Positions 1-9,117 of a stretch of DNA of 64,000 bases are shown in pieces. The notes under the pieces were generated by a model. It saw only the letters and a list, made by a program, of their open reading frames with translations, had not been told where the DNA came from and did not search any database. The position numbers and the translations under genes are program-made. The DNA comes from Halorubrum cibi (GTDB lineage: Archaea; Halobacteriota; Halobacteria; Halobacteriales; Haloferacaceae), in NCBI RefSeq assembly GCF_900182635.1, contig NZ_FXTD01000005.1:124001-188000 (forward strand). The letters are read 5' to 3'. How positions within the stretch are numbered: position 1 is the first letter of the stretch; every line of letters begins with the position of its first letter.

Positions 1-2
1 CG

Positions 3-602
3 GCCGACGCCGGGGCGGACGTCCTCGTCACCCACCACGGGATCTCGTGGGGCGGGATCGACCACGTGACCGGGAAGACGTACGAGCGGATCGCCGCGCT
101 CGCGAAGAACGACCTCGCGTTGTACGTCTCACACCTCCCGCTGGACGGGCATCAGGAACTGGGGAACGCCGCCGGCGTCGCCGAGGCGATCGGGCTCGCG
201 GAGCGGGAGCCGTTCGGGACGCTCGGGCCGGTCGCGATCGGGACGGTCGGCGAGACGGGCGAGCCGCTCCCGCCGGCGACGATCCGCGACCGGCTCGACG
301 GGTTCGAGGGAGCCACGAACGGGACCCGCGTCCTCGAGTTCGGTCCGGACCGGATCGAGCGGGTCGCGGTCGTCACCGGTTCCGGGGCCGACTGGCTCGA
401 CGAGGCGGCCGCGGCCGGGGCGGACGCGCTCGTCACCGGCGAGGGGAAACAGCAGGTCTACCACGACGCGCGGGAGGCAGGGGTCACGGTCTTTCTCGCC
501 GGGCACTACGCGACGGAGACGTTCGGGGTTCGCTCGCTCCAGTCACTCGCCGAGGAGTGGGGGCTGGAGACGACGTACGTGAGCCACCCGACGGGCCTCT
601 AG
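3..602 (+). CDS. NIF3/YbgI-family dinuclear metal protein (5' end missing)
   Basis: The reading frame is already open at the window edge, so the N-terminus is missing; about 199 codons remain. The visible part begins near a VTHHGI motif, whose histidines are metal ligands in the NIF3/YbgI family, and ends with GHYATE, which supplies the other His and Glu ligands of the dinuclear site. The region between is the usual alpha/beta toroid-forming fold. The family is widespread; it is sometimes named GTP cyclohydrolase I type 2, but its cellular role is not settled. The stop is TAG. The next gene in the same direction starts 107 bases later from its own promoter, so this is probably the end of its own unit. 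Confidence 0.9.
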   Translation, partial: ADAGADVLVTHHGISWGGIDHVTGKTYERIAALAKNDLALYVSHLPLDGHQELGNAAGVAEAIGLAEREPFGTLGPVAIGTVGETGEPLPPATIRDRLDGFEGATNGTRVLEFGPDRIERVAVVTGSGADWLDEAAAAGADALVTGEGKQQVYHDAREAGVTVFLAGHYATETFGVRSLQSLAEEWGLETTYVSHPTGL

Positions 603-677
603 CGAGGTCTAACGGGTTCCGGCGGGCCGCTGAGTAGTCCGACCCGATCGGACAAGCGGTTCTTTGTGTATTCGCTA

Positions 678-686
678 CGTTATAGC
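678..686 (+). promoter_or_regulatory. TATA-like box of the SIMPL lipoprotein gene
   Basis: GTTATAG is centred about 28 nt before the ATG at 710. This spacing puts the transcription start at or next to the start codon, as is usual for leaderless haloarchaeal genes. Confidence 0.5.
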
Positions 687-709
687 TCTCTCCCGCCGTC
701 TCCGACGGT

Positions 710-1480
710 ATGGCACGACAGAGACGACACCTCGCCGGACTCGGGATCGCGCTTCTCGTCCTCATGGCCGGCTGTTCGGGCGTATCGGGGACCTTGACCG
801 ACGGCGACGCGGGATCGCCGGAGGTGACGGAGACGAACGACCTCGAGCGGTCGATCGAGGTGGCTACGCAGGGCGAGGCGTCCGCGGAGCCCGACCGCGC
901 GACCGTGCTGGTCGCGGTCGAGTCGAGCGCTGACGACGCGCGAACCGTCCGCGGAGACCTCGCGGAGAGCGACGACGCGCTCCGGAGCGCCCTCTACGAC
1001 TGGGGGCTGAGCGAGGACGACGTCCGCACCGAGCGCTACGACATCCGGCAGACGCGCGAGACGCGCCCGGACGCGAACCGCAGCGAGTACGTCGGCGTCC
1101 ACGTCTACGCCGTCAGCGTCGACGACGTGGACGCGGTCGGCGAGGTCATCGACGTCGCGGTCGACGCCGGCGCGGACGGCGTCCAGCAGGTCCGCTTCGG
1201 GCTCTCGGACGAGCGCGCGGACGAACTGCGCTCGGAGGCGCTCGGCGACGCGATGGACAACGCCCACGCCGAGGCCGACACGCTCGCCGCCAACGCCGAC
1301 CTCGAAGTGACCGGCGTCTACACCGTCTCGACGACGAACGTCCGGACCAGCCCGTACGCGACCACGGCCCTCGCGGCCGAGGCCGGAGACGCCGGCGGCG
1401 CGCCTCGGACCGGGATCGAGGTCGGTGACGTCGACGTGACCGTCTCGGTCCGGGTCGTGTTCGGCGCGGAGCAGGCGTAG
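710..1480 (+). CDS. SIMPL (DUF541) domain lipoprotein
   Basis: A 256-residue protein. Residues 1-22 form a short basic, hydrophobic signal ending in the lipobox LMAGC, so Cys22 should be lipidated and the protein anchored outside the membrane. Residues about 45-250 match the SIMPL/DUF541 fold: the GEASAEPDRATVLVAVES strand, the LYDWGLSEDDVRTERYDI segment and the VSVRVVF end are typical. The function of this family is not established; bacterial members form periplasmic or outer-membrane-associated oligomers. It appears to be a single-gene unit with a TATA-like box at the correct leaderless distance and a T-run after the stop. Confidence 0.9.
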   Translation: MARQRRHLAGLGIALLVLMAGCSGVSGTLTDGDAGSPEVTETNDLERSIEVATQGEASAEPDRATVLVAVESSADDARTVRGDLAESDDALRSALYDWGLSEDDVRTERYDIRQTRETRPDANRSEYVGVHVYAVSVDDVDAVGEVIDVAVDAGADGVQQVRFGLSDERADELRSEALGDAMDNAHAEADTLAANADLEVTGVYTVSTTNVRTSPYATTALAAEAGDAGGAPRTGIEVGDVDVTVSVRVVFGAEQA

Positions 1481-1500
1481 GGCGGACCGGTCGACTCCCC

Positions 1501-1508
1501 TCTTTTTG
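1501..1508 (+). terminator. T-run terminator after the SIMPL gene
   Basis: TCTTTTTG begins 20 nt after the stop codon. Oligo-T stretches are typical archaeal terminators. No strong hairpin is needed or seen. Confidence 0.4.
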
Positions 1509-1634
1509 TAGCGATCCCTCGCCGGATCGCCGTGAGACGACGGAGCGAGCGGAGGGAGTGAGACGAGTGGCTGAGCCGTTCGCTGACGTGTCTCTCGGTA
1601 CCGTGATACATACACTGTGGGCATAATTCATCGA

Positions 1635-1642
1635 CTATTTAT
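1635..1642 (+). promoter_or_regulatory. TATA-like box of nhaC with adjacent inverted repeat
   Basis: CTATTTAT is centred about 29 nt before the ATG at 1667. An inverted repeat TATGC/GCATA (1640-1644 and 1652-1656) with a 7-nt spacer lies between the box and the start and could bind a regulator. Confidence 0.45.
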
Positions 1643-1666
1643 GCTTCAAAGGCATACCTGGAGTCG

Positions 1667-2599
1667 ATGACACGATCGTTCACGCCCACGACGATCGAGG
1701 ACCTCGATCCGGAGCGGCGCCCGTCGTTCGCGGCGGCGCTGGTTCCGGTCCTCGCGGTCGTGGCGTTTCTCGGCATCGGGTCGGCGGTGCTCGGGTTGGA
1801 CCCGCACCCGCCGCTTCTGTGGAGCATCGTCTCCGTCGGCGCGTTCGGCCTCTGGCTCGGGTACGACTGGGACGAGCTGTTCGAAGGGGTCGCCAACGGA
1901 CTCGTGATGGGACTCCAGGCGATCCTCATCCTCTTCGTCATCTACGGGCTGATCGCGACGTGGGTGAGCGCCGGCACGATCCCCGGACTGATGTACTACG
2001 GGTTGGCGACGCTCACGCCGGCGACGTTCCTCCCGGCGGCGGCCGTCCTCGCCGGGATCGTCGCGTTCGCCATCGGCTCGTCGTGGACCACCGTCGGAAC
2101 CCTCGGCGTGGCGTTCGTCGGGATCGGTGCGGGTCTCGAAATCCCCTCCCCGATGACCGTCGGAGCGGTTCTCTCGGGGGCGTACGCCGGCGACAAGCAG
2201 TCGCCGCTCTCGGACACGACGAACCTCGCCGCCGGCGTCACCAACACCGATCTCTACGCGCACATCCGACGGATGCGCGACGGCACGGCGGCCGCCTTCG
2301 GACTCGCCGTCCTCGGGTTCGTCGTGCTCGGTCTCGGGGCGACCGGTGAGATCCCGGTCGACCGTATCGCGGAGATACAGGGCGCGCTCGGTGAGACGTA
2401 CGCGATCTCCGTGCTGGCGTTCCTCCCGCTCGTCGTCACGTTCGGGCTGGCGCTCCGCGGGTACCCCGCGCTCCCGACGCTCGAGTACGCCCCGTACTAC
2501 CTCTTCGCGTTCCTCTCGCCGCTCGCGCTGTTCGCCGTCGCGGCGACGGGGCGCTCGCTCGACGTCGCCGAGCGACCGACGCCGGCGGCCGCCGACTGA
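1667..2599 (+). CDS. nhaC: Na+/H+ antiporter NhaC family, apparently shortened by an internal deletion
   Basis: A 310-residue membrane protein; NhaC antiporters normally have about 450-500 residues. The first ~275 residues look like an intact NhaC N-terminal part: several membrane segments, the [14 protein letters not shown] motif, and the [14 protein letters not shown] motif around residue 185. At about nt 2480 the sequence passes directly from GYPALPTL to [17 protein letters not shown], which resembles the last membrane helix of the family. About 150-200 residues of the second half therefore seem to be missing in frame. The product may be non-functional or altered. The next gene, tgtA, starts 82 nt downstream. 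The start ATG has a TATA-like box at the leaderless distance. Confidence 0.8.
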   Translation: MTRSFTPTTIEDLDPERRPSFAAALVPVLAVVAFLGIGSAVLGLDPHPPLLWSIVSVGAFGLWLGYDWDELFEGVANGLVMGLQAILILFVIYGLIATWVSAGTIPGLMYYGLATLTPATFLPAAAVLAGIVAFAIGSSWTTVGTLGVAFVGIGAGLEIPSPMTVGAVLSGAYAGDKQSPLSDTTNLAAGVTNTDLYAHIRRMRDGTAAAFGLAVLGFVVLGLGATGEIPVDRIAEIQGALGETYAISVLAFLPLVVTFGLALRGYPALPTLEYAPYYLFAFLSPLALFAVAATGRSLDVAERPTPAAAD

Positions 2600-2681
2600 A
2601 TCGGGTTCGAATCAGGGGTGGACGCGTTCGCCGTTCCCGCCCGAACGCAACCCTTACCGCCCGGCTGCCCGCAGTCGGGGT

Positions 2682-4163
2682 ATGCGCGACCACTTCGAGA
2701 TCCGGGACCACGACGCCGCCGGACGGATCGGCCGGCTCGAGGTCCCTCGCGCCGACGTCACGGTCGAGACGCCGGCGCTCCTGCCCGTCGTCAACCCCAA
2801 CGTGCTCACGGTCGAGCCCGAACGGCTCCGGACTGAGTTCGGCGCGGAGATGCTGATCACGAACTCCTACATCATCCGGAGCACCGACCGGATCCGCGAC
2901 CGCGTGCTCTCCGAGGGCCTCCACGACTTCCTCGACTTCGACGGCGCGATCATGACCGACTCGGGGTCGTTCCAGCTGGCCGAGTACGGCGACATCGACG
3001 TCACGACCGCCGAGATCCTCGAGTTCCAGCGCCGGATCGGCAGCGACGTGGCGACGCCCGTGGACGTGCCCACGCCGCCGGACGTCGACCGCGACCGCGC
3101 GGAGCGCGAACTCGAGACGACCGAGCGCGCGCTCGCCGACGCGGAGGCCGCCGAGACCGGGGAGATGCTCGTCAATGCGCCCGTCCAGGGGTCGAAGTAC
3201 CCGGACCTCCGAGAGGCGGCCGGCCGGCACGCCGCCGGCACCGACCTCGACGTGTTTCCGGTCGGCGCGATGGTCCCCCTGATGAACGCCTACCGCTACG
3301 CCGACGTCGTCGAGGCGGTAATGGCCGCGAAACGCGGGCTCGACCCGGACTGCCCGGTCCACCTCTTCGGCGCGGGCCATCCGATGATGCTCGCGCTCGC
3401 GGTCGCCATGGGCTGTGACCTCTTCGACTCCGCCGCCTACGCGCTGATGGCTCGGGACGGCCGCTACCTCACCGTGTCGGGGACCGAACACCTCGAGGAG
3501 ATGTCGTACTTCCCGTGTTCGTGTCCGGTGTGTGCCGATCACACTCCTGCGGACCTGCGCGAGGGCGACGACGACCGGGCCGAACGGCTGCTCGCCGAGC
3601 ACAACCTCCACGTCACCTTCGAGGAGATCCGTCGGATCAAGGCCGCCATACGCGACGGGACTCTCTTGGAACTCGTCGACCGGCGCGCCCGCGGGCATCC
3701 GGCGATGCTCGATGGCTACCGCGCCCTCCTCGACCACGCCGACCAGTTGGAGGCGACCGATCCCGTCTCGAAGGACGCGTTCTTCTACACCTCCCACGAG
3801 GCCGCGCGCCGCCCCGAAGTCGGCCGCCATCACGATCGGCTCGCGTGGCTCGAGACGCCCGACGACCTGCTTCTCACGGAGTCGAAGCCGCCCTCGAGCC
3901 ACGACCACGACGCCGTTTGGCGGGTCAAGCCGCCGTTCGGCCCCTTCCCGCGGGCGCTCTCGGAGACGTACCCGCTCACCGCCGAGGTCCCGGAGCGGGT
4001 CGACGCCGCGGCCCAGACCGCGGCCGCCGAGGGGGTTCGCCGGCTCGTCGAGGCCAACCCGGAGACCGCGATCACGCTCGGCCACGACGGGTGGGCGGAG
4101 ACGGCGCTCGACCGAGTTCCCGACCGCGTCGCCGTCGACGACCTCCGGGACCTCGGCCGGTAG
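2682..4163 (+). CDS. tgtA: tRNA-guanine(15) transglycosylase, archaeosine pathway
   Basis: A 493-residue enzyme that exchanges guanine 15 in the D-loop of archaeal tRNAs for preQ0, the first step of archaeosine formation on tRNA. The start at [17 protein letters not shown] is typical of archaeal TgtA. TDSGSFQL (residues ~92-99) belongs to the active site. GAMVPL and the [10 protein letters not shown] region follow, and the CSCPVC motif near residue 279 is the zinc site. The protein stops without an obvious PUA domain; that domain is present in ArcS (37496-39322), which does the next step. The frame stays open upstream into nhaC, but this ATG fits the family start best. Confidence 0.95.
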   Translation: MRDHFEIRDHDAAGRIGRLEVPRADVTVETPALLPVVNPNVLTVEPERLRTEFGAEMLITNSYIIRSTDRIRDRVLSEGLHDFLDFDGAIMTDSGSFQLAEYGDIDVTTAEILEFQRRIGSDVATPVDVPTPPDVDRDRAERELETTERALADAEAAETGEMLVNAPVQGSKYPDLREAAGRHAAGTDLDVFPVGAMVPLMNAYRYADVVEAVMAAKRGLDPDCPVHLFGAGHPMMLALAVAMGCDLFDSAAYALMARDGRYLTVSGTEHLEEMSYFPCSCPVCADHTPADLREGDDDRAERLLAEHNLHVTFEEIRRIKAAIRDGTLLELVDRRARGHPAMLDGYRALLDHADQLEATDPVSKDAFFYTSHEAARRPEVGRHHDRLAWLETPDDLLLTESKPPSSHDHDAVWRVKPPFGPFPRALSETYPLTAEVPERVDAAAQTAAAEGVRRLVEANPETAITLGHDGWAETALDRVPDRVAVDDLRDLGR

Positions 4164-4169
4164 GCTCGC

Positions 4170-4649
4170 TCACTCGGAAGGATCGGACGGACCCGTCTCG
4201 ACCGGGGGCGCCCGAGACGGCATCCGGCCCGTGAAGTCCCACGAGTGGAGCCGTTCGGGCTCGATCCGGACGTGTACCTCCTCGCGCTCCGGTCGCAGGA
4301 GCCGATCGCCGAGGTCGTTGTCGGTCCCGCCGAGGTACCGTTCCAGCAACGACCGGAGGAGCCGTTTGTCCCCGTCCGCGGTCGTCGTCGCTCGACCGCG
4401 TCCGCGGACGCCCATGTAAGGCGGGTCGTTCGTCGATATCTCGAAGGAGACGCGGTCGTCGGCCGCGAGGAAACCGACCACGTCGGCGTCCGCGCCGGTC
4501 GCGCAGTGGACCGCCCCGTCCCACCGGAACCACAGCGACACCATCCACGGATCGTCCGCGGGCGTCCGACAGCCGATACGGACCGGGATCGTCGCGTCCG
4601 CGAGGAACTCGTCGACGCGCGACCGGTCCCACGGGCCGGTGAGGTTCAT
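4170..4649 (-). CDS. pyridoxamine 5'-phosphate oxidase-like flavin-binding protein
   Basis: A 159-residue protein with the split-barrel fold of the PNPOx-like superfamily: VRIGCRTPADDPWMVSLWFRWDGAVHCATG at residues ~23-52, the DDRVSFEISTNDPPYMGVRGRG strand pair, and a helical region around LLRSLLERYLG. Such proteins bind FMN, F420 or heme; the exact cofactor cannot be read from this sequence. It converges with tgtA with only 6 nt between the stops. Its start MNLTGPWDRSRVDEFL is a normal ATG, and 95 nt separate it from the end of the next upstream gene. Confidence 0.8.
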   Translation of the reverse strand: MNLTGPWDRSRVDEFLADATIPVRIGCRTPADDPWMVSLWFRWDGAVHCATGADADVVGFLAADDRVSFEISTNDPPYMGVRGRGRATTTADGDKRLLRSLLERYLGGTDNDLGDRLLRPEREEVHVRIEPERLHSWDFTGRMPSRAPPVETGPSDPSE

Positions 4650-4744
4650 GCGATCGATCCGGACGGAATCGGCCTAAAACCACCGTCCGGTTCACGGGGT
4701 CGACGCGGGGCGTTCGGCGGGAGATCGATCGAGCGCGGAAACGG

Positions 4745-5704
4745 TCAGGGATCGACCCGTGCGAGCCACGCGACCGGGTCGTCGATCTCCCGGTCCGTCG
4801 GGAGGTGCTCCGGACGTTCCCACACCGTGCTCGCGGCGGCGAGCCCGCGCTCGTCGGCGACGCGCTCGAAGAAGGCGGCTCCGCGCTCGTACTGCCGACG
4901 TTTGAGTCCGAGCCCGAGGAGCCGGCGCGCGAGACGCGTCACCGGCCCGCCGCCGCCCCGCCGCTCGTCGATCTTGCGGCGCAGGTCGGCGTACTCGTCG
5001 TCGAACGCGCGGTCCATCAACAGCTCCGCGTACCCCTCGACCGCGGTCATCGCGGTCTGTAGCTCGGCGAACGCGTCGGGGTCGAGCCCGCCCGCGCCGA
5101 GCCCGTCGATCCCGCGTTCGACGCGCGATTCCAGGTACTCCGACAGCCACGGGGCCGCGCCAAACTCCGCGGCGTGGGTCACCTCGTGGAAGGCGATCCA
5201 CCGGCGGAACCGGGGGTACGCCACGTCGAGGGCGGCGGCGACCGCGACGACGTTCGGGTGAACGAAGTAGAGGCCGTGGTCGGCGTCGGGCTCGTCGGCG
5301 AGCAGCAGCGGGTCGTACTGGCCGAGCACGTTCCGCGCGAGAAACCCCAGCGCGAACGCCATCGAACCGGTGTTGACGACCCGCGAGAGGTCCGGCATCG
5401 CCGGGGTCGCCGCCGCCTCGATCGGCTCCATCACGTTCCGGAACGTCTCGAGATTCGCGTCGATCCAGTGGTGGCGGTTCTGGACCTCGATCGCGTCCGG
5501 GACCGCGAAGTCGACGCCGGCGACCTCCCGGAGCCGATCGCGTGCGTCCCGCACGTCCGTCGCGTAGCCCCGCCGGTCGGCGGGCGTCAGGTCCAGCGCT
5601 CCCGGCTCCGTGCTCGCCTTCGCCGCCTCCCCGGCTTTCGCCCAGTCGACGACGCCGGTCCCGGACGCCTCGGAGACCGCCCGGAGGCTTCGAAGGATGT
5701 CCAT
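4745..5704 (-). CDS. zinc-dependent metalloprotease (DUF2342, F420-associated family)
   Basis: A 319-residue protein with a clear HEVTH zinc motif (residues ~173-177) inside IAFHEVTHAAEFGAAPWL. It matches the zincin-like family found in Actinobacteria and haloarchaea, often labelled coenzyme F420 biosynthesis-associated protein; its true substrate is not known. The chosen ATG begins MDILRSLRAV. The frame stays open for another 62 codons, but that part is Arg/Gly-rich with no conserved character and overlaps the next unit, so it is rejected. No signal peptide is visible, so it is expected to be cytoplasmic. Confidence 0.85.
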   Translation of the reverse strand: MDILRSLRAVSEASGTGVVDWAKAGEAAKASTEPGALDLTPADRRGYATDVRDARDRLREVAGVDFAVPDAIEVQNRHHWIDANLETFRNVMEPIEAAATPAMPDLSRVVNTGSMAFALGFLARNVLGQYDPLLLADEPDADHGLYFVHPNVVAVAAALDVAYPRFRRWIAFHEVTHAAEFGAAPWLSEYLESRVERGIDGLGAGGLDPDAFAELQTAMTAVEGYAELLMDRAFDDEYADLRRKIDERRGGGGPVTRLARRLLGLGLKRRQYERGAAFFERVADERGLAAASTVWERPEHLPTDREIDDPVAWLARVDP

Positions 5705-5757
5705 GCCGAGGGGACGCGTGCCGGCCTCAAGTCCCTTGTGTCGGGGGGCTCTCTCCG

Positions 5758-6051
5758 TCACTCCGTGAGTTCGTCGATCGCCGCGGCGTCCTCGAGGTCG
5801 CCGCCGAGCAGTCTCGCGGCCGCGAACGCGGCCGCTGCCACGACCCCGGCGACCGCCAGCGCGACCAGCACCGCCTTGGCCGAGGCCCACGACGGGCGTT
5901 CCGATCCGTCGTCTCCGTCTCCGGCGCCGGCGTCACCCGTTGCGTGGGCGTCGTCGGCGTCGGTTCCGCCGCCGAGGAGTCGGTTCCCGTCGATCCGGAT
6001 CGCGCCGTCGGCGAGGTGGATCTCGAGGAGGGTGAAGGACTTGTTCGTCAT
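5758..6051 (-). CDS. small single-span membrane protein of unknown function
   Basis: A 97-residue protein. The first ~28 residues (MTNKSFTLLEIHLADGAIRI and after) look like a short beta-rich domain, followed by an acidic Gly/Asp linker, one hydrophobic helix (residues ~60-83, AKAVLVALAVAGVVAAAAF) and an acidic tail. The domain is thus held at the membrane by its C-terminal half. No family is recognised. It is divergent from the M42 peptidase gene, with 88 nt between them, and lies upstream of the metalloprotease on the same strand (53-nt gap), so the two could be co-transcribed. Confidence 0.7.
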   Translation of the reverse strand: MTNKSFTLLEIHLADGAIRIDGNRLLGGGTDADDAHATGDAGAGDGDDGSERPSWASAKAVLVALAVAGVVAAAAFAAARLLGGDLEDAAAIDELTE

Positions 6052-6139
6052 GTCGATCCCTTCTCCCGCCGACGGCTTAACCGTGGCGTCGGTCCTCGCG
6101 GACCGCGAGCTTCTTTTTCCCCGATACGAACGGGGGCGT

Positions 6140-7204
6140 ATGGACGAGCCTCGCCGCGCGTTCCTCGACGACCTGCTCGCGACCTCGAGCCCCTCCGGGT
6201 TCGAGACGGCGGCCCAACGCGTCTGGATCGACCACGTCTCGGCGTTCGCGGACGACGTCACGACCGACGCGTACGGCAACGCCGTCGCCGTCCACGAGGG
6301 CGACCCGGACGCGCCGACGGTCGCCGTGGCGGGTCACGCCGACGAGATCGGGTTCATCGTCCGCGACGTGCTCGAGGAGGGCTTCCTCCGGATCGCCCCG
6401 GTCGGCGGATCCGATCGAACCGTCTCGAAGGGCCAACACGTGACGGTCCACGCCGACGAGCCCGTCCAGGGCGTCGTCGGGCAGACCGCCATTCACCTCC
6501 GCGACCCCGACGCCGACGAGTACGAGTCGATCGAGGGGCAGTTCGTCGACGTGGGCGCGACCGACGCCGAGGAGGCCCGCGAACGCGTCTCGGTGGGCGA
6601 CCCGGTCACGTTCTCGAGCGGGATCGAGGACCTCGTCGGCTCTCGAATCGCCGCCCGCGGGATCGACAACCGGGCCGGGATCTGGGTCGCCGCGGAGGCG
6701 CTGCGCCGGGCCGCCGCGGCCGACGTCGACGCCACCGTCCACGCGGTCTCGACCGTTCAAGAGGAGGTGGGGCTCCAAGGCGCGCGAATGGTCGGCCACG
6801 ACCTCGAGGCGGTCGACGCGTTCGTCGCCGTCGACGTCACCCACGCGACCGACAACCCGGACGTCGACGCCGAGCGTCGCGGCCCCGTCGAACTCGGCGG
6901 CGGACCGGTCGTGGGACGCGGTAGCGCGAACCACCCGGTCCTCGTCGACCTCGCGCGCGACGCCGCGTCCGACGCCGGGATCGACGTCCAGTTCCAGGCG
7001 GCCGGGACGCGCACCGGCACGGACGCCGACGCGTTCTACACCGCCCGCGGCGGGGTCCCGTCGCTCACCGTCTCGATCCCGAACCGGTACATGCACACGC
7101 CGGTCGAGGTGGTCGACCTCGAGGACCTGGACCGCGTCGCGGACCTGCTCGCGGCGGTCGCCGACGCGGCCGAGGACGTCGACTCGTTCGCGGTCGATAT
7201 CTGA
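6140..7204 (+). CDS. M42 family metallopeptidase (glutamyl/deblocking aminopeptidase type)
   Basis: A 354-residue cytoplasmic aminopeptidase of the M42 (FrvX/PepA-like) family, which forms large tetrahedral shells and trims short peptides. Metal and catalytic residues are visible in order: His66 in AVAGHADEIGF, Asp in GIDNRAG, the Glu pair in QEEVGLQGA, Asp in VDVTHATD, and the last His in RYMHTPVEV. The length is normal. An in-frame ATG exists upstream, but MDEPRRAFLDDLLATSSPSG is the standard family start. It stands alone, followed by the tRNA-Glu gene. Confidence 0.95.
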   Translation: MDEPRRAFLDDLLATSSPSGFETAAQRVWIDHVSAFADDVTTDAYGNAVAVHEGDPDAPTVAVAGHADEIGFIVRDVLEEGFLRIAPVGGSDRTVSKGQHVTVHADEPVQGVVGQTAIHLRDPDADEYESIEGQFVDVGATDAEEARERVSVGDPVTFSSGIEDLVGSRIAARGIDNRAGIWVAAEALRRAAAADVDATVHAVSTVQEEVGLQGARMVGHDLEAVDAFVAVDVTHATDNPDVDAERRGPVELGGGPVVGRGSANHPVLVDLARDAASDAGIDVQFQAAGTRTGTDADAFYTARGGVPSLTVSIPNRYMHTPVEVVDLEDLDRVADLLAAVADAAEDVDSFAVDI

Positions 7205-7369
7205 CGCGTTCGCGGTCGATCGCCGCGGACGATGGCGACCGTGACCGGCCGACCAGATCGCGACAGAACGACCGATCAGATCGCGACAAACCGAGACACG
7301 GCGCGGTCGAAACGGAACCGTTTTAGTGTGGAACGCCCTACCCGGAAACGCGACGGAACGCGGACGCAC

Positions 7370-7444
7370 GCTCTGGTGGTGTAGTCCGGCCAATCATCTT
7401 GCCCTCTCACGGCAAGGACCAGGGTTCAAATCCCTGCCGGAGCA
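7370..7444 (+). tRNA. tRNA-Glu(CTC)
   Basis: The acceptor stem GCTCTGG pairs with CCGGAGC, followed by discriminator A at 7444. The anticodon stem TTGCC/GGCAA encloses CTCTCAC, giving anticodon CTC at 7406-7408. The T-arm holds GGTTCAAATCC. CCA is not encoded. A TTTTAG element lies about 45 nt upstream. The sequence is typical of haloarchaeal tRNA-Glu. Confidence 0.96.
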
Positions 7445-7598
7445 TCCAACTCCGTCGCTTTCTCGCGATCTCACGACCTTGTCAGTGGCTACGAACCCAC
7501 CAGTGGCGAACCGTTTCGCCCGATCGATCCGAACGGTCGCTGCCTGAGGGATCCGTCCGAGATGTTTAATGCGTATGCCACTTACGTTCGGATAGTTG

Positions 7599-8544
7599 AT
7601 GTCTCGAACCTCCGTTTCTCGTCGGGACGCGCTTCGGCTGGTGTCGACCGCTACCGTGGGCGGTGCGTTGCTGTCCGCCGGAAGCGTGACTCCGGCTACC
7701 GCCCAGGAATCGAGCGATCTCGTTCGACGGCGAGCCCGAATGGGAGTACGCGATCGAGGACGACGTCCTGTCCCCACCGGCGGTCACGGACCACGGCGTC
7801 GTCGTGAAGACACAGCAACACCTTCGGCTCGTGTCGTTGACGGGCGGCGTCGAGCAGTGGGCCGTCGACCTCCGGGGAGAGGCGCATCACCCGCTGGCAG
7901 CCGGCAACGGGTTCGTCGCGGTCGTCGACGACGATCCGTTCGAACCCCTTCGCTGTAACGCGTACGACCTCGAAACCGGCGAACTCGAGTGGCGATATTC
8001 GCTGGAGGACGGCCGACGAACCGGCGGCGCGACGATCGCCGGCGGAACGGTGTACTTCGTGGCGACGACGGGGTCGCGAAGCGGGAGGGTCGTCGGCGTC
8101 GGCTTGGAGGACGGCCTCGAGCGGCTCTCCCTCGACGTCGACAACCCGGCGATCGGGTACGGACCCGTACCGGTTCCCGGCGGGCTGTTCGTTCCGGACG
8201 GCGCGTCCTCGCGGCTGGTCACCGCCGAGGCGTTCGACGGGGGATCGTCCGCGGAGTCGGACTCGACGGACTCGGACTCGACGGAGACGGGCACCGAGTC
8301 GGAGGACACGTCACCGGAAGACGCGGAGTCCACGGGGGGATCGACCGCCGGAGACGACGACGGCGGATCGACGACCGACGGAGACTCCTCGGCCGCGGAC
8401 GGGTCGGAAGCGTCGCCCGACGACTCCGGGTGGGAGCTTCCGTCGCTGTCCGTGATCGAAAGCATCGTCGTGATCTCCACCTCGCTCGCGAGCGTCCTGT
8501 ACGGTGCGGTCCGCGTGGCCGCGCGCTCCGCCGTGGACGAGTGA
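7599..8544 (+). pseudogene. Tat-exported PQQ/beta-propeller protein interrupted by a frameshift
   Basis: The gene starts at ATG 7599 with a Tat signal (SRRDALRLVST, hydrophobic segment, ATAQ cleavage region) in one frame, but the mature protein continues in the +1 frame. The switch must occur between about 7706 and 7722: the signal frame reads TATAQESSD, while the other frame reads ISFDGEPEWEYAIEDDVLSP and runs to 8544. The body has PQQ-like propeller strands (GGVEQWAVDLRG, TGELEWRYSLEDG, GGTVYFVAT). A Ser/Asp/Gly/Thr-rich linker and a C-terminal membrane helix follow near the stop, so the original product was probably exported and membrane-anchored. A GTG at 7804 could start a truncated, signal-less form. 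A sequencing error is also possible. Confidence 0.75.
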
Positions 8545-8586
8545 CGACGACGGATCGATCGTCGGTGAACCGTCCGCATCCGAGCT

Positions 8587-9054
8587 TCAGTCGGTCGTGG
8601 TCGTCTCCTCGAGCACCGTCTCGTCGTCGTGTCGAACTTCGACCCGGTCGGGGACCGGAGCCGCCGTGAACGCGACCTCGACCTCGTAGGGGTGTGCCTC
8701 GCCGACGTCGTGACACGCGCCGCCCTCCCAGTCGGGATCGTCCTCGGTCGTCAGCCGGAGCAGGAGACGGGACTCGGTCAGGTCCGCCTCGACGAGGTCG
8801 ACGCGGTAGCACTCGCGGGCGCCGGCGAGCAACTGTCCTCTGACCGTGAGACGCGACGGGTCGGCGTCGAGCGCGCGGACCAGGACGGCGGCGTCCCGAT
8901 ACTCCGGTTCGCCCGGATCGAACGCGCCGGTGTGTTCGCGCCGCAGGGTCACCGCGGCCCCGTCGACGTTCTCGGGGATCTCGCCCCACGGGGGCGTCGG
9001 ACAGCCGGCGAGGGGGACGGTCGCCGCGACCGCGAGGAGGGCTCTGCGTCGCAT
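8587..9054 (-). CDS. small lipoprotein of unknown function
   Basis: A 155-residue protein starting at MRRRALLAVAATVPLAGC; the lipobox PLAGC puts the lipidated Cys at residue 18. An upstream in-frame ATG at 9081 would add nine polar residues before the signal and is less likely. The mature part has two further cysteines (RECYRV and GGACHD) that could form a disulfide, and ends with an acidic, Thr-rich tail. No family is recognised. It lies between the frameshifted propeller gene (convergent) and the transducer gene (same strand, 63 nt upstream). Confidence 0.75.
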   Translation of the reverse strand: MRRRALLAVAATVPLAGCPTPPWGEIPENVDGAAVTLRREHTGAFDPGEPEYRDAAVLVRALDADPSRLTVRGQLLAGARECYRVDLVEADLTESRLLLRLTTEDDPDWEGGACHDVGEAHPYEVEVAFTAAPVPDRVEVRHDDETVLEETTTTD

Positions 9055-9117
9055 GCGCGGACCACGACGGGAATCGGACAAGTGTCTTGTGTGGAGTCGC
9101 CGGAACCGAGACGCGTC

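Noticed and set aside
2346-2681. upstream extension of the tgtA reading frame
   Set aside because: It overlaps the nhaC end and is Arg/Ser-rich; archaeal TgtA proteins start at the ATG used here.
2436-4085. 549-codon minus-strand open frame opposite tgtA
   Set aside because: No family-like content; tgtA motifs on the plus strand explain this DNA.
4745-5890. longer metalloprotease starting at 5890
   Set aside because: The extra 62 residues are Arg/Gly-rich and overlap the neighbouring membrane-protein gene; MDILRSLRAV is the more natural start.
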